Below are positions 11,950 to 23,398 of a stretch of 64,000 nt of DNA, one piece after another; the first letter of the stretch is position 1, and the number at the start of each line of letters is the position of its first letter. The notes under the pieces were generated by a model. The model was not told the origin of the DNA and did no database searches. It saw nothing but the letters and a program-made list of their open reading frames with translations. Made by a program: the position numbers and the translations under genes. The DNA is from Rhyzopertha dominica (taxonomy: Eukaryota; Arthropoda; Insecta; Coleoptera; Bostrichidae), in the NCBI GenBank assembly GCA_025024175.1, contig QCXZ01000137.1, forward strand, positions 13,826,001-13,890,000, in the 5' to 3' direction.

Positions 11950-13690
11950 CTGTGATAGATGGGCATTTTTGTAAAGTGGATCGCGCAAGTTTTGCCACTT
12001 TGGCAAGATTAGCTTCCAAATTCGTCCTTTTTGTCTGCATAACGTCCAAGAAATTCGCACTATCGGATCAACATGATATTGTTGGCAGTCTTCTTTGAGT
12101 ATTCGTTGGATCTATAGTGCGCAGATCGCACAAATAACTTTAAAATTAGTGGTAGTCCTATAAAAGGTGCATTAAGGAATCATGAAAGGCATAATAGAAT
12201 ATCATGAAGAATGACTAACAATTGCCAAATTGAAGATTTCCTAGACTTATGCTTTCGCATTCCTGAATATGATACATCCCTGTCCCAGCTTTATCCTTTG
12301 TCTTCCGATCTCTTCAGCATGTTGTAAATCTATTAACATTAAACCTTTTTCGGCTTTAATCTCCACGTTCTTCCATCCATGCACTTGCAGTACCACATAA
12401 CTTATGCTGTTTTACTAATAATCTTTTCCGGATGGGCGTTAATTTCATTCTGGTATCATTCTGAAGTGGTATACATTTATCCCCAGAGCTTCCTCTGCTG
12501 GTGAATGTTATTAGTGACGTCTTGTCAGATTCAATGGCAGCCTTGCACACCATCTTGCAAGGTTTTTAGTGCCTGTTATGTCAGATTCGCCAGTTTCTCC
12601 AAACTTTCCGCACACAAAGATGGTGATATCGTCCGCGTACCCTTGTGTACCTTTCTGTTGTCCCAAGAGATCATCTACTACAATATTCCACAGCAGTAGC
12701 ATCAAGAAATGTTCCTGCGACAGCTCTTGTTGACTACTTTTTTTGTGGTTAAAAACTTTAGGATAGTCCCTATAGCCTATATACGATCCAGTTGAGTTTT
12801 TAAGGAATCTACCTCCTTAATGAAAAAAGACACTTCGTGACTTACTACAGTTCTCTTAATTACATCAAATGAGTTGGTGTCAAAAGCTTCCTCAATATCA
12901 AGGAAAGCTCCAAATACAATTTCTTGTTATTCCTAAACCTTTCCAATACTGTGGCTTAACTCATGAAAACCAATTTACAGAATTTTGCTATTTGATAAGC
13001 AGTCTGGTTTTGATTCAAAGGCATTTACACCAAAGTGTGAATAAACATTATTCCTAGCATACCTATGAATACAAAACTGATAGGAAGGAGCGTTGTGCAT
13101 TTTGATGCACATATAAACGGTACGGTAACGGCCATGATGAAGCTCCATTATTTTGTATAGAAGGTAAGGTAAATATATTTTACACAATAATTATTTGTCT
13201 CAACTATACTGCCTTACGCATCGCCAAAGCAGAAATAGTAATCGGCCATATGCAAGCTCCATTCTGGTCCCACAAATCAAATCATATGCTCCTTCCTGTT
13301 AGTTTTATGTTCAAAGCATAGACTAATTTCTCCAAAGTTTTTAAGAGAAATGATGTTAAACAGATTAGCCTGAAAGCTTCGGCGTGGACGTAACACTCTC
13401 ACCCTGGCTCAGGTATAATAAAAGCTATTTTCAAACAAGAAGGGCATAAGTTTCTCTATACAGGCTTTATAGGGTGTCGCCAATTCCTGCTCTAGATCTT
13501 CTTGCAACATAACGAGATAGATTCGATCAGTTTCAGGAGACTTGTATGGTATAAAGCTAAACATCAAGTTAATCCTTTTGTCTACCAGTGCCCAGTCCTC
13601 TTTGTTAGCCCAATAATCCGATTCTGGGATGGGTCCTGCGCAATTCTACTCCGTGATGGTCACACGCCCCTTTTGCTTTGTTTTTTGGTA
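11950..13690 (-). pseudogene. decayed non-LTR retrotransposon (LINE) reverse transcriptase relic
   Basis: Read on the minus strand with several frame changes, the order of reverse-transcriptase blocks is correct. A segment near 13500-13600 reads YKSPETDRIYLVMLQ, matching the PYKSPGPDGI-P-LLQ block of Jockey/I-like LINEs. GAFLDIEEAFD lies near 12877-12911, matching the LDIEGAFDNTSF block with the first catalytic aspartate. The catalytic GYADDI motif (Y-A-D-D codons at 12628-12639) follows LLWNIVVDDLL. Next comes the WC-x-LNL / SDKTSLITFTSR thumb region around 12400-12550. Weaker similarity (EANLAKVAKLA) reaches about 12000. Stops and frameshifts show it is long dead. No ends or target duplication found. 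Clade assignment is by family resemblance only. Confidence 0.8.
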
Positions 13691-16690
13691 ATGAAGTAAT
13701 TACATTAGTACATTCTCCACCTGGAAACATATGGCGGGGTCAATTAATTCGAACATTTTTATTTGGGTTTTCTTGAAATTAAATGACCAGACTTTAGAGT
13801 TTTGTAGGTAGTCGGTGTCCTTATTCCATTTCGTTCCATATGTCTTGTATTTAAGTATGCCAATATATTTGCAGACATTTTGCAAATCTATATTTGGAAG
13901 ACGGTAAATTTCACATAGCTTTTAATGCTTTTATAATCTGATAGAATACCATTGACAACCCAAAAATGGAGCAAAATATAAACACAACCCCCGCCTTAGC
14001 TGTGGAAAATATTTTTAATATACAATCTCCGCGATCGTAAACATTATTTACTGTATACTAATTGGATGCATTTGAGCAGCTTTAAACTGCGTCTAAAGTA
14101 TTCAGCAACAGCTGAAATTAAATTCTGCCTGTAATAAAAGTTTTCTTGCGTAGGTACGCGTTATACATGGTACTGAATTCTACCAAAACAGTCCTTGTAA
14201 ATATTGTAATTTTCCAACAGGTTCTAAATTGTTCTGATGTAAGGGGTGTAGGGAGAAAAGGTCATTTAGATTATTTTCCAATTTTCAGTTGTTGTTGACT
14301 CAATTTATTACTACTTCTTTAGTCGCGCAACTGAATAAAACTATACATGAAACAACAACACAACATGCTGAACTTTTTTGCCGACGTTGTACCTTTCAAA
14401 TATTTTCGTTGGCTTCTGACGTCACCTTTATTGATACATGCTTCATGCGAGAATTCCTAATACATATTCCAAATTCCCGGACTAAATATTTTATGAAAAA
14501 ATGTAATATGTAATTCTGTTATCCGAACAGGCATGTTCGTTCGATGCAAAATCCTCGAATATTGAAGTTGGGGAAATTATACCCCGCGAAAGCTTGAATA
14601 TATAACGATATTACAGAAATCCATCCAACAGGTGTTCATGAAATCGAAGTATTTGGACTAATTTTGTGTGGGTTGATAATTAATAATTTGGTCAAGGTTC
14701 TAAATATGAGATCATATCATTTTTAAAAGCGTTATCCTAAATAATACGAATGAAAGATAGTTAACTTAATAAGAGAAATGTGACTTTATTTGCGGAATTA
14801 AAAACTTTAAATGTTAAGCATTTACTCACTTAACTTGATTTGTATCAGACTGATAGTAGTCAAACATTTTTTTGCGAGACTCTTTTAGTAAACTACATAA
14901 TCAGATGCAATAAATACAGTAAACTTTTGTGTCATAAGTGTACATTGCATTGTAGAAGAGATACCAACATTAAGTGCCTACATTCGCTTTCCAGCCTAAT
15001 AAGAATTTGGAAAACCAGTAAATAATTGTTTGATAACATCAATTTGCAACATGGTTAATGGAAAAAAATAACACTAGAATCAGATTTCACCAGAGGTATA
15101 CAAGATGAAAAAACGATATTTCATTAATTAGCTAAAAGGGTTTAGCCAGATTGCAAAACTCGTGTCATTTTTAGTGATTCTTTGTCGTAATCAAACATAC
15201 ACTTAATCAGATTAAGAACCTCAACTACTAATAGAAACAATTCCACACAAATATATGTTTTTTTGTTACTTATTTCATGTAAAAGTATAATTCGTGTATA
15301 CATACGCATAGCTTATCAAGTAGCTGTTGCTTATTAGTAAACCTAAAACATGTAGGTATATATAGTAATAGTACAATTTATTGTAAACATCTTAATATTT
15401 AAAACATTACTAACCCAACTTAGTCTTTTATTCATACTAATAATTTCGCACTAGAGCACTATCAAGTATAAGCTGTTTCAGTACAGCAACCATATAATAA
15501 CTTCATATGGAAAAGTATGATCATAGTCAGAGGGTTGATACTTAATTACTCTTTGTAAGATCTCAAGTTGACTTTTAGAACTAGTGTGATGATTCTTAAG
15601 ACAACTTTATCTTGTATGCTGGTAGAAAATGCCGTGTTAGGTAACCAATCATTTATAGTCAGAAAGATGTACTTGACAAAGCAGTACTTGAGGATTATAG
15701 AAAATGAGCAATTCTTGGATATAAAAGATTGACTGACATTTTACTTCATTAGAAGACTTGCTGTGGTTTTTTAAGAGAGGCGTTTAAAAATAGCTATGTG
15801 ACAGGCTTGTCAAATGAGAATATTTCACAAGTGTTTTCTGTTTTATTTAAAGTAGCTAAATTAGGTAACAATCAGCATTTCGCGCGCTCAGATTGCGATT
15901 CTGTTTCCAATGTGACGTCATGCAGTATACATTAACAAAGCACAATCAGTACAATAACCGCAAAGAAAATTAAAATAGAGCTTCATTAGTCTGCGAAATT
16001 TACTTTAAACTTTTATTTCCTAAAGCATTTTTACGTATTCGGTATACCAAAGCAGAGAATATAGCATTATCACGCCCCTCTGCAGTTATTCACAAGGGTA
16101 ACAGGTGCCAATCTTGTAAATTGATCCTGAAATCGCCCGTTAACATACTTAGCATGCCTGAGCAATCCAAGTGGTTGCACATTTTCTTAATAATGTGTCA
16201 TGACTGCTGGAATTCTTAACCTCCAAATGGGAGTCAAATGCCTAGCTCCAACCCCATATGTTAAACGTTTGGGTGGTTAGGGGTTGTACTGGGACAACAG
16301 GTGACAAATGAGGTGTCATCCTTTCCTCTGCTCTCTCTCTTGCCACTCCATCCGCGAGCAACAGTCGGATACACGTCATTAAGTAAACAACTAAAGCCAC
16401 ATTTACTCTTCGTAAATACGGCGTATATTTTTTTATTTTTTCGCTAGTTGGACTTCGCAACGGTATTATGAGTAGGTGTCGTGAAAAGCTACATGAACTG
16501 CTTTCGTGTGAAAAAGAGTGGGTAGGCACTGACGAATCGATAAACTTTCCGTAATTTGATTTTGTTAAAGGGGTGTGTTGTCAGGGTGAGGAGGTAGCTC
16601 ATGCAAAAATTGTTAGGTGATTTTTTTGCTATCTAACAAGGACCGTCGCTTCCTAGTTCCCAGGATCTGCGTTCTAAGTGTACTAAAAAT
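13691..16690. other. AT-rich non-coding stretch
   Basis: No gene, RNA or clear repeat recognised. A 95-codon minus-strand frame at 16242-16529 has no family resemblance. Confidence 0.45.
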
Positions 16691-16699
16691 TTTGCGCTT

Positions 16700-17330
16700 C
16701 ATTTTATACAGCGAATATTTACTGCTTATATATTACACTTTCTTAATTTTGTTGCAGCTTGAATAAAAAACCCTAAACTGCAGTGGTCAATTAGTTGTAT
16801 TGCAGTTAAAAGAGAGGACAGCGCGAATGAATAATAACCACTTTGCAGCAGAATATAAATGCAGGAATNTATAGTTCCAGAGTCGTCGTGAAACACTTTT
16901 TCAGCCATTTCCGGTCGTTTTTGCCACTTTTGATTTTCCTAACATGGATAATAATCAAATAATCTTTGCGGTAATGACCTTTCCTCTTTTTAAATGATCA
17001 ATAAGGAAAATTTGTTTATGAGAAATCCTTTGCCTTTATGCAAGTTTCGTCCACTGTCACCAAACGGCGAAAAAAGTCCGTTGGATCCTTCTGATACTCG
17101 AATTCTTTTCTGTTCAGGTGTGAGTAGACTTCGCATAATTTTTTCATCTGCAATTCATTATGCAAATTTGCCCATCGGCTAAATCCAGATTGTTCTTCAG
17201 AAAGAGCGGCATCCATAATGCTTTAAACTAATTTATCCAAATTCGAATCGGCTGATTTTGCTTCAAAAAAAAAACTTATGCGCGATACATTTTTGTTTAA
17301 GCAGTTGTCAAACGTCGAACTATTGGCATA
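16700..17330 (-). pseudogene. mariner transposase relic
   Basis: On the minus strand, 17016-17216 encodes KEFEYQKDPTDFFRRLVTVDET. This matches the mariner block around the first catalytic aspartate (usually FL-R-VT-DETWI); the usual W after DET is C here. Lower down, 16726-16908 reads AEKVFHDDSGTI followed by a GYYSFALSSLL segment, matching the mariner AGKV-FWD-G-I and YYS-LL blocks. One N interrupts it. Between the blocks the frame is lost, and the third catalytic residue is not identifiable. No terminal repeats found. Confidence 0.7.
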
Positions 17331-19310
17331 TTGACTTGAGGCTACAGAATATTTATTCTCACGAATGCAACTTTATGACTGCATACACAGATGACTCTAA
17401 CATCTGCTATTAGTACACAATTTATGAAACCATCTTCGTAGCTTACCTTTGTACTTTATTTTTTCTTTAGTTCTTGCTTTTATGTATAATAGCAAAAGTC
17501 AACATGATATTACAGTCATTCTAGTACAGCGTTCAATATTTCCCTCTTTCCTTGTTCGTCATAATACATGAGTATAATTTGCACTCTTAGCTGTATTTTG
17601 CCTGTTTCGTCGTTTAAAGATATACTTCACTTAAATTGGACTTAAATTTAGGTTAATTTACTCCTCAATTGTTAAGGCAAACAAAAAACAGATTAGATAA
17701 ATATTAAAATCTAGGGGGCCAATAATAACGGCAAAACAATTAATTTAAAAAATAAACCAATAAGTACGGGAACAAGTAAATTTAGTCTCGGTTCTTATGT
17801 GCCTTTTTCTTTGTTCTTTATAATGTATGCATTAGATAAGCATCCGTCGGTCTCTCATTCTATAATTTTAATGAAAAAGTTCATATGGTCGTATCCTTCA
17901 TCCTAAATTTTAACAATGTTGTCGAGCGTTGGACATTTAGACATTATTAATTTCTTTGTGACTTTTATTATCATTTCCATTATGTAGTTAATTTTATTTG
18001 TACCTTTTTTAAACAGAGACATGTCTTCTTGTACCCCCACAGATAATAGTGGAGAAGTGTGAGATCAGGTGATATCGCTGAGGAAAACTTTCCTTGGGCT
18101 CATCCTTTGACCACTAAACCTGCTCGTTTAAATTAATTCTGCAATAATTCTGGCAGCACCTAACTTTCCCATGCCACCGAATGGTCTGACCATTAATCGA
18201 AAAACGGCTTTGAAAATGTCTCTGGTCATAATGGAAATTTTATGCACCGAGAGAACTGTTATTGGATTCCTATTAAAACACAATTCGCAATTCAGCGCAT
18301 AATTCCTTCAATGCTAAGTGGGTATTCTTGAGGTTTCAAAGCTTGGACCAATGTCGTTAACTGTTCCTTGTTTGGGCAGCAAATATTCGTTGTATGTTGG
18401 TGGACGTACTGCATTGTATAATTTTTAATTGCACCGTTTGCAGTTAAAATACATTTTAGCTATTTTTGCTATGTAGCTCGTAACAGTATTCGCATTGTCT
18501 ACGATTAGGGAATGGTGTTTTACTAAAAAAAACATGAAAGCTACAAAATGGTGTAGTAGTGATTCGAAAATTTTTTTATTTTTATGTAATTACAACTTAC
18601 ATTTGTGACAAAAAAGACAAATAGAAACCTAATAGGGAGCCAGTACATTTCCTTTTAACAGCTTTATAAACAATTGATATTTCTCCAGGAAGAAAAACCT
18701 ACTTTTATTACTTACTTACTACTTACTTAGTTTATCTGTATCTACAAACCGATCTATTTTTACAAGAACTTTTTGACTCAGGATAGCCTTATCTAGACGA
18801 CGCTTGTTTAATACGTCCCTCCGAGTTGCGAGACATTTTTATTTAAACGATTTTATTTTTTCTCGGACATGTCACTGATGGGTTCATCCACAACATTTAT
18901 TATGTTCAAGCAGGTGATGCCTAATATCATTTCAGGTACCCCTCGTTACCAGTCGGGCGTAAAACATACCAAACTTTAAGCAGATTCGATTTAAAGCTTA
19001 ATGAGAACGCATAAATCCCAAGAACTTAGTTTGTATGGCCGCAATTTAATACCACTGAAGTGATGGAATTTATTTCGTGGAACGTGCGGTTTCTGTTGCC
19101 GTGGCCCATGACATACCTACATCATAAAGAATTTGATCAAAACACAGAATTTGAACTGTTCCACATTACTGTTTCTACACTTAGCATATTAAATGTTCAA
19201 TGACACAAAGTGATCAAGAATATTTAATTGTGTCGTGCTTTACATATTTCTAATATTTCCTGCTTCTAACGCGTTTGTTTTGTATTNCAAATTATTTTGT
19301 TAATTTCAAG
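17331..19310. other. AT-rich non-coding stretch
   Basis: Nothing recognised apart from a tetranucleotide-like TTAC run near 18709-18731. Confidence 0.45.
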
Positions 19311-19312
19311 CT

Positions 19313-19545
19313 GTATACAGGGTGATCCGTCAGTAATTGTTCATGGATACACTCCTAGCAGATTCTTAACTAAACTAACGAAATATTACGATTTGGGCCA
19401 ACTTGTCTTAATAAAAATCCCATATGAAGCTAGATACAGGGTGTAAAACCTGAACTATTATTATTTGAAATAACCCAATAACTCAGAATCATAATCTGAT
19501 ATCATTTTCTTGAGCCGCATTGGTGACAAGGTACACCCTTTGTCG
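19313..19545. repeat. fragments with ACAGGGTG-type transposon ends
   Basis: ACAGGGTG occurs at about 19317 and 19436 just outside the fold-back element, whose own end has it again at 19550. Such ends are frequent on insect repeats. These may be remnants of related insertions next to one another. No coding sequence. Confidence 0.35.
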
Positions 19546-21368
19546 TTGTACAGGGTGAGCAGATAAGAGAGGTGGCCGGTCATATCTCATAAACTAGTAA
19601 CCCTAGAGCTTTGAGGTAAAAAATATCTTAAGTAAAGTGGCCAAGAGAAATTGCTGGAAAATATTTTCGAGTTTGTAACGTGAGGGCGCTGTGGTACCTC
19701 CAAATTACAAAATTAATGTTTGTGTCATTTTTAGCCTAATAAATGTCTGCTGTATTAAACATTTTAGGATTGTTTGGACTAAAATCTACTATTTTTGTTT
19801 CGTACATTTTTTTTTGTTAAATGTCAAATAAAGGAGTGGTGGGCGGGTGAATATTAATATAGAAAATCGCTAATATTTCAGGTTTGGCTTGATCGATTTC
19901 AACCGACGAGGTGTCGTTTTCAAGAGCTTATGTGCCCTTATAAAAAGCAATTTTAAGTGTCAGATCATTGTTTGTGTGTTGACCACAAGAGGGCGTTTTC
20001 TGAGTTTACTACCTAAATATCAATTTTTCTCGAAATTTTTAAATGCAAAGTTATAAGGCTGTTTACTTTATTAAATGAACAATTGAATATAGACTAAAAT
20101 GGTGAAAACCGCACCATTTAAAAAAATTTGGAAAAATCGATATTTAGATAGTAATTTTAGAAAACGCACTCTTGCGGTCAACACACAAACTATGTTCTGA
20201 CTTTGAAAATTGCTTTTTATAAAGGCATATAAGCTCTTGAAAATGACACCTCGTTGGTTGAAATCGGTCAAGCCAAACCCAAAATATTAGCGGTTTTCTA
20301 TATTAACATTCACCGGCCCCCACTCCTTCATTTGACATTTAAGAATAAAATGTTCTAAACAAAAATGATAGATTTTATTCCAAGCAATCTTAATTGCTGG
20401 AAAATATTTTCGAGTTGTTAAAGTGACCACTAGGAGGCGCTGTGGCACCTCCAAATTACAAAGTTAATGTTAATATTTTTTAACCTAATAAATGTCTGTG
20501 GTATTAAACATTTTAACATTGTTTGGATTGAAATCTACCATTTTTTAGAACATTTTTTTGTTAAATGTCAAATAAAGGAGTGGGGGGCGGATGAATATTA
20601 ATATAGAAAATCGCTGATATTTTAGGTTTGGCTTGACCGATTTCAACCAACGAGGTGTCATTTTCAAGAGCTTATGTGCCTTTATAAAAAGCAATTTTAA
20701 GTGTCAGAACATAGTTTGTGTGTTGACCGCAAGAGGGCGTTTTCTGAAATTACTACCTAAAATCGATTTTTCTCGAAATTTTTAAATTGTGCGGTTTTCA
20801 CTATTTTAATCTATATTCAATTGTTCTTTTATTGAAGTAAAATAGCCTTATACCTTTGCATTTAAAAATTTCGAGAAAAATAGATATTTAGGTAGTAACT
20901 TCAGAAAACGCCCTCTTGCGGTCAACACATAAACAATGTTCTGACACTTAAAATTGCTTTTTATAAGGGCACATAAGCTCTTGAAAACGACACCTCGATG
21001 GTTGAAATCGGTCAAGCCAAACCTGAAATATTAGCGATTTTCTATACTAATATTCACCCGCCCCCACTCCTTTATTTGACATTTAACAAAAAAATGTTCT
21101 AAACAAAAATGGTAGATTTTAGTCCAAACAATCTTAAAATGTTTAATACCGCAGACATTTATTAGGCAAAAAATGACACAGACATTAATTTTGTAATTTG
21201 GAGGTACCACAGCGCCCTCTAGCAGTCACTTTACTAATTTCGAAAATAAATATTTTCCAGCAATTTCTCTTGGCCACTTCACTTAAGAAATTTTTTACCT
21301 CAAAGCTCTAGGGCTACTGGTTTATGAGATACTACCGGCCACCCCTCTTATTTGCTCATCCTGTACAA
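19546..21368. mobile_element. fold-back element, a hairpin followed by its own inverted copy (1.8 kb)
   Basis: The ends are inverted: TTGTACAGGGTGAGCAGATA at 19546 and, read from the other strand, TTGTACAGGATGAGCAAATA at 21368. About 510 bases at each end are inverted copies of each other with scattered differences. Between them lie a shorter inverted arm (about 20110-20388) and a shorter direct arm (about 20397-20795). The spacers at about 20056-20110 and 20796-20865 are themselves inverted copies. The whole therefore reads as arm-loop-arm' followed by the inversion of the same unit. Blocks recognisable in all four arms include AAGAGGGCG and a GGTTTGGCTTGA-type segment. No coding capacity and no clear target duplication. 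Superfamily unknown. Confidence 0.8.
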
Positions 21369-22372
21369 GTTAGTGGTCTTTTTATAACTTTGGCAGTATG
21401 TAGCAATCCTATTTCTCATTTCTGTATTAGAAAAATTACCATGTCATCTGCTTTTTTGTTAATTAATAGCAAAACTAGCAAAGAAGCTATAAACTGTCAG
21501 CAACAGCAACACTTAGCTGACAGTAATATTTTGGACGTCCGGCTACTACGTCAATATTTTGTATACACAATTGTGTAGCTGACTCATAAACCGAGATTAT
21601 CTCCAAAAACGAACAAATTTTAAGACTAATGAAATATAAATATAAAATTTGATCACATTATCCAACTCGCTTCTATTTAAAATACATATAGAAAACGCAT
21701 CAGAACGTATTATGTATATCGAATATGCGAAAATGATATTTGACGTTGTGAATATGGAACACTGTGTATATCCGTTTGTTTTGGTCGACATCCCGCTTGC
21801 TGAAATACCTATAACTATTAAAACCGGACAGTTCCTTTTGTTGTTGTTTATCAGCCTCGCTAATTGCACCTCCTGCTTTATTGAGGTTAAAGAACTCTTG
21901 TTTCCTTGTTGTTTGTTTAGAATATTAAAATAACGAACCAATAAGTAATGTACCCGCCTACTGGATAAAATTTCATCCCTTACAAAACACCCGCGGCTAC
22001 AGTTTACTTCAAGTTTTACATGTTTCGGTATAAGCAGATGCTACTACGCTATAGATACACATTTAGTCGCCATACCGATTCATCTTTTATACTTTATACA
22101 CAGCGGAATCCTGAAAGCTGAGCCTCGTCTTTAATTGACGTGCCATCCATCAATTACAATATTCTGAGTTTTGACAAATAGGTCTGAAATTACGTCAAAT
22201 TGGTAACATAACTCAAGGGCGTGGCTCAGGGCCGGCTTCAGGCCAGTTTTCGTTACATCTGTATCACCTTCGCCAGCAGTCTTCTTTTTGTTATTTAGTA
22301 GAGTCATTCTAGTATGCTGGTGAGTTCTGTATAAAAATCCTCGGACACGTTGACTTCTATTTTTTTTACTGG
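21369..22372. other. non-coding sequence
   Basis: Open frames on both strands at 21597-21941 show no family resemblance. A 19-base string (CGAACCAATAAGTAATGTA, 21934-21952) recurs at 38074-38092. Confidence 0.4.
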
Positions 22373-22380
22373 GTATCCAT
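22373..22380. repeat. 8-bp target-site duplication, left copy (GTATCCAT)
   Basis: Exact copy recurs at 23391-23398 on the far side of the TATCGA-repeat element. Confidence 0.8.
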
Positions 22381-23390
22381 TAGACAGGTATCGATATTCG
22401 ATACCGGTGCAGTATCGATACTACTCAAAAGTATCGAAGTATCGAAAGTATCGAAGTATCGAAAGCATCGAAGTATCGAAAGTATCAAAGTATCGAAAGT
22501 ATCGAAGTATCGAAAGTATCGAAAATATCGAAAGTCTCGAAAGTATCGAAGTATCGAAGTACCTAAAGTATCGAATAGGGCTGAGCGATAGCATTAGACA
22601 AGTATCGATATTCGGTACCTTCAATATATTTGATGCTGTCAATATTTTGGACGCTTATATTTTTTTTGATACGTACTTTTCCAACTGCATTGTTTTAATT
22701 TTTAATATTTTCATTACTATTAACAACGCCGATGCATTGGATGCTGCAATACCTATGGAGCTTCTCATGCTTTAAATTAGTGCAATACTCGATTTTCAAC
22801 ACATTTGATACTTTCAGTACCTTTGAATACTTTTAATACTTGAATACCACGACAAAGTGGTATCGATACTCGATACCGGTAGAGGTAACGATACTTTGAG
22901 TAAGTATCGATACTCTGCCCAGGCCAGATCAATGCTTTCTAATTTTCAATATATTTTATACTTTCAGTACTAATACTATCGATACCTCGATACTTTTCAG
23001 TACTTTCGGAACTTCTATACTTTTAAACACTTTCGATACTTCGATACTTTTGAATACTTTCGGATTTCGATACTTTTGAATACTTTTGATACTTCGATAC
23101 TTTTGAATACTTTCGATACTTCGATACTTTTGAATACTTTCAATACTTCGAGACTTTGAATACTTTCGATACTTCGATACTTTTGCATAGTTTCGATACT
23201 TCGATACTTTTGAATACTTTCGATACTTCGATACTTTTGAATACTTTCGATACTTCGAGANTTTGAATACTTTCGATACTTCGATACTTTTGAATACTTT
23301 CNATATTTCGATACTTTTGAATACTTTCTATTTCGATACTTTTGAATGTGGTATCTACCGCCAAAGGTATCGATACCTTGCCCAGCCCTA
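22381..23390. mobile_element. hAT-like non-autonomous element built of TATCGA repeats (1,010 bp)
   Basis: It is bounded by perfect 8-bp direct repeats GTATCCAT. The right end reads, inverted, TAGGGCTGGGCAAGGTATCG, a typical hAT-like terminus; the left end is TAGACAGGTATCGATATTCG and appears to have lost part of that terminus. The left part (about 22428-22575) is an array of 8-9-base AGTATCGA(A) units. The right part (about 23030-23345) is a tandem array with a 27-base period made of the same monomer on the opposite strand (CTTTTGAATA-CTTTCGATA-CTTCGATA). Internal end-like sequences (TAGGGCTGAGCGA near 22576 and GTATCGATACTCTGCCCAGG near 22905) suggest that a second related copy is nested inside. 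Contains Ns at 23262 and 23302. No coding capacity; frames through the arrays are artefacts. Confidence 0.85.
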
Positions 23391-23398
23391 GTATCCAT
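23391..23398. repeat. 8-bp target-site duplication, right copy (GTATCCAT)
   Basis: Directly follows the TAGGGCTGGGCA-type right terminus and matches 22373-22380 exactly. Confidence 0.8.
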
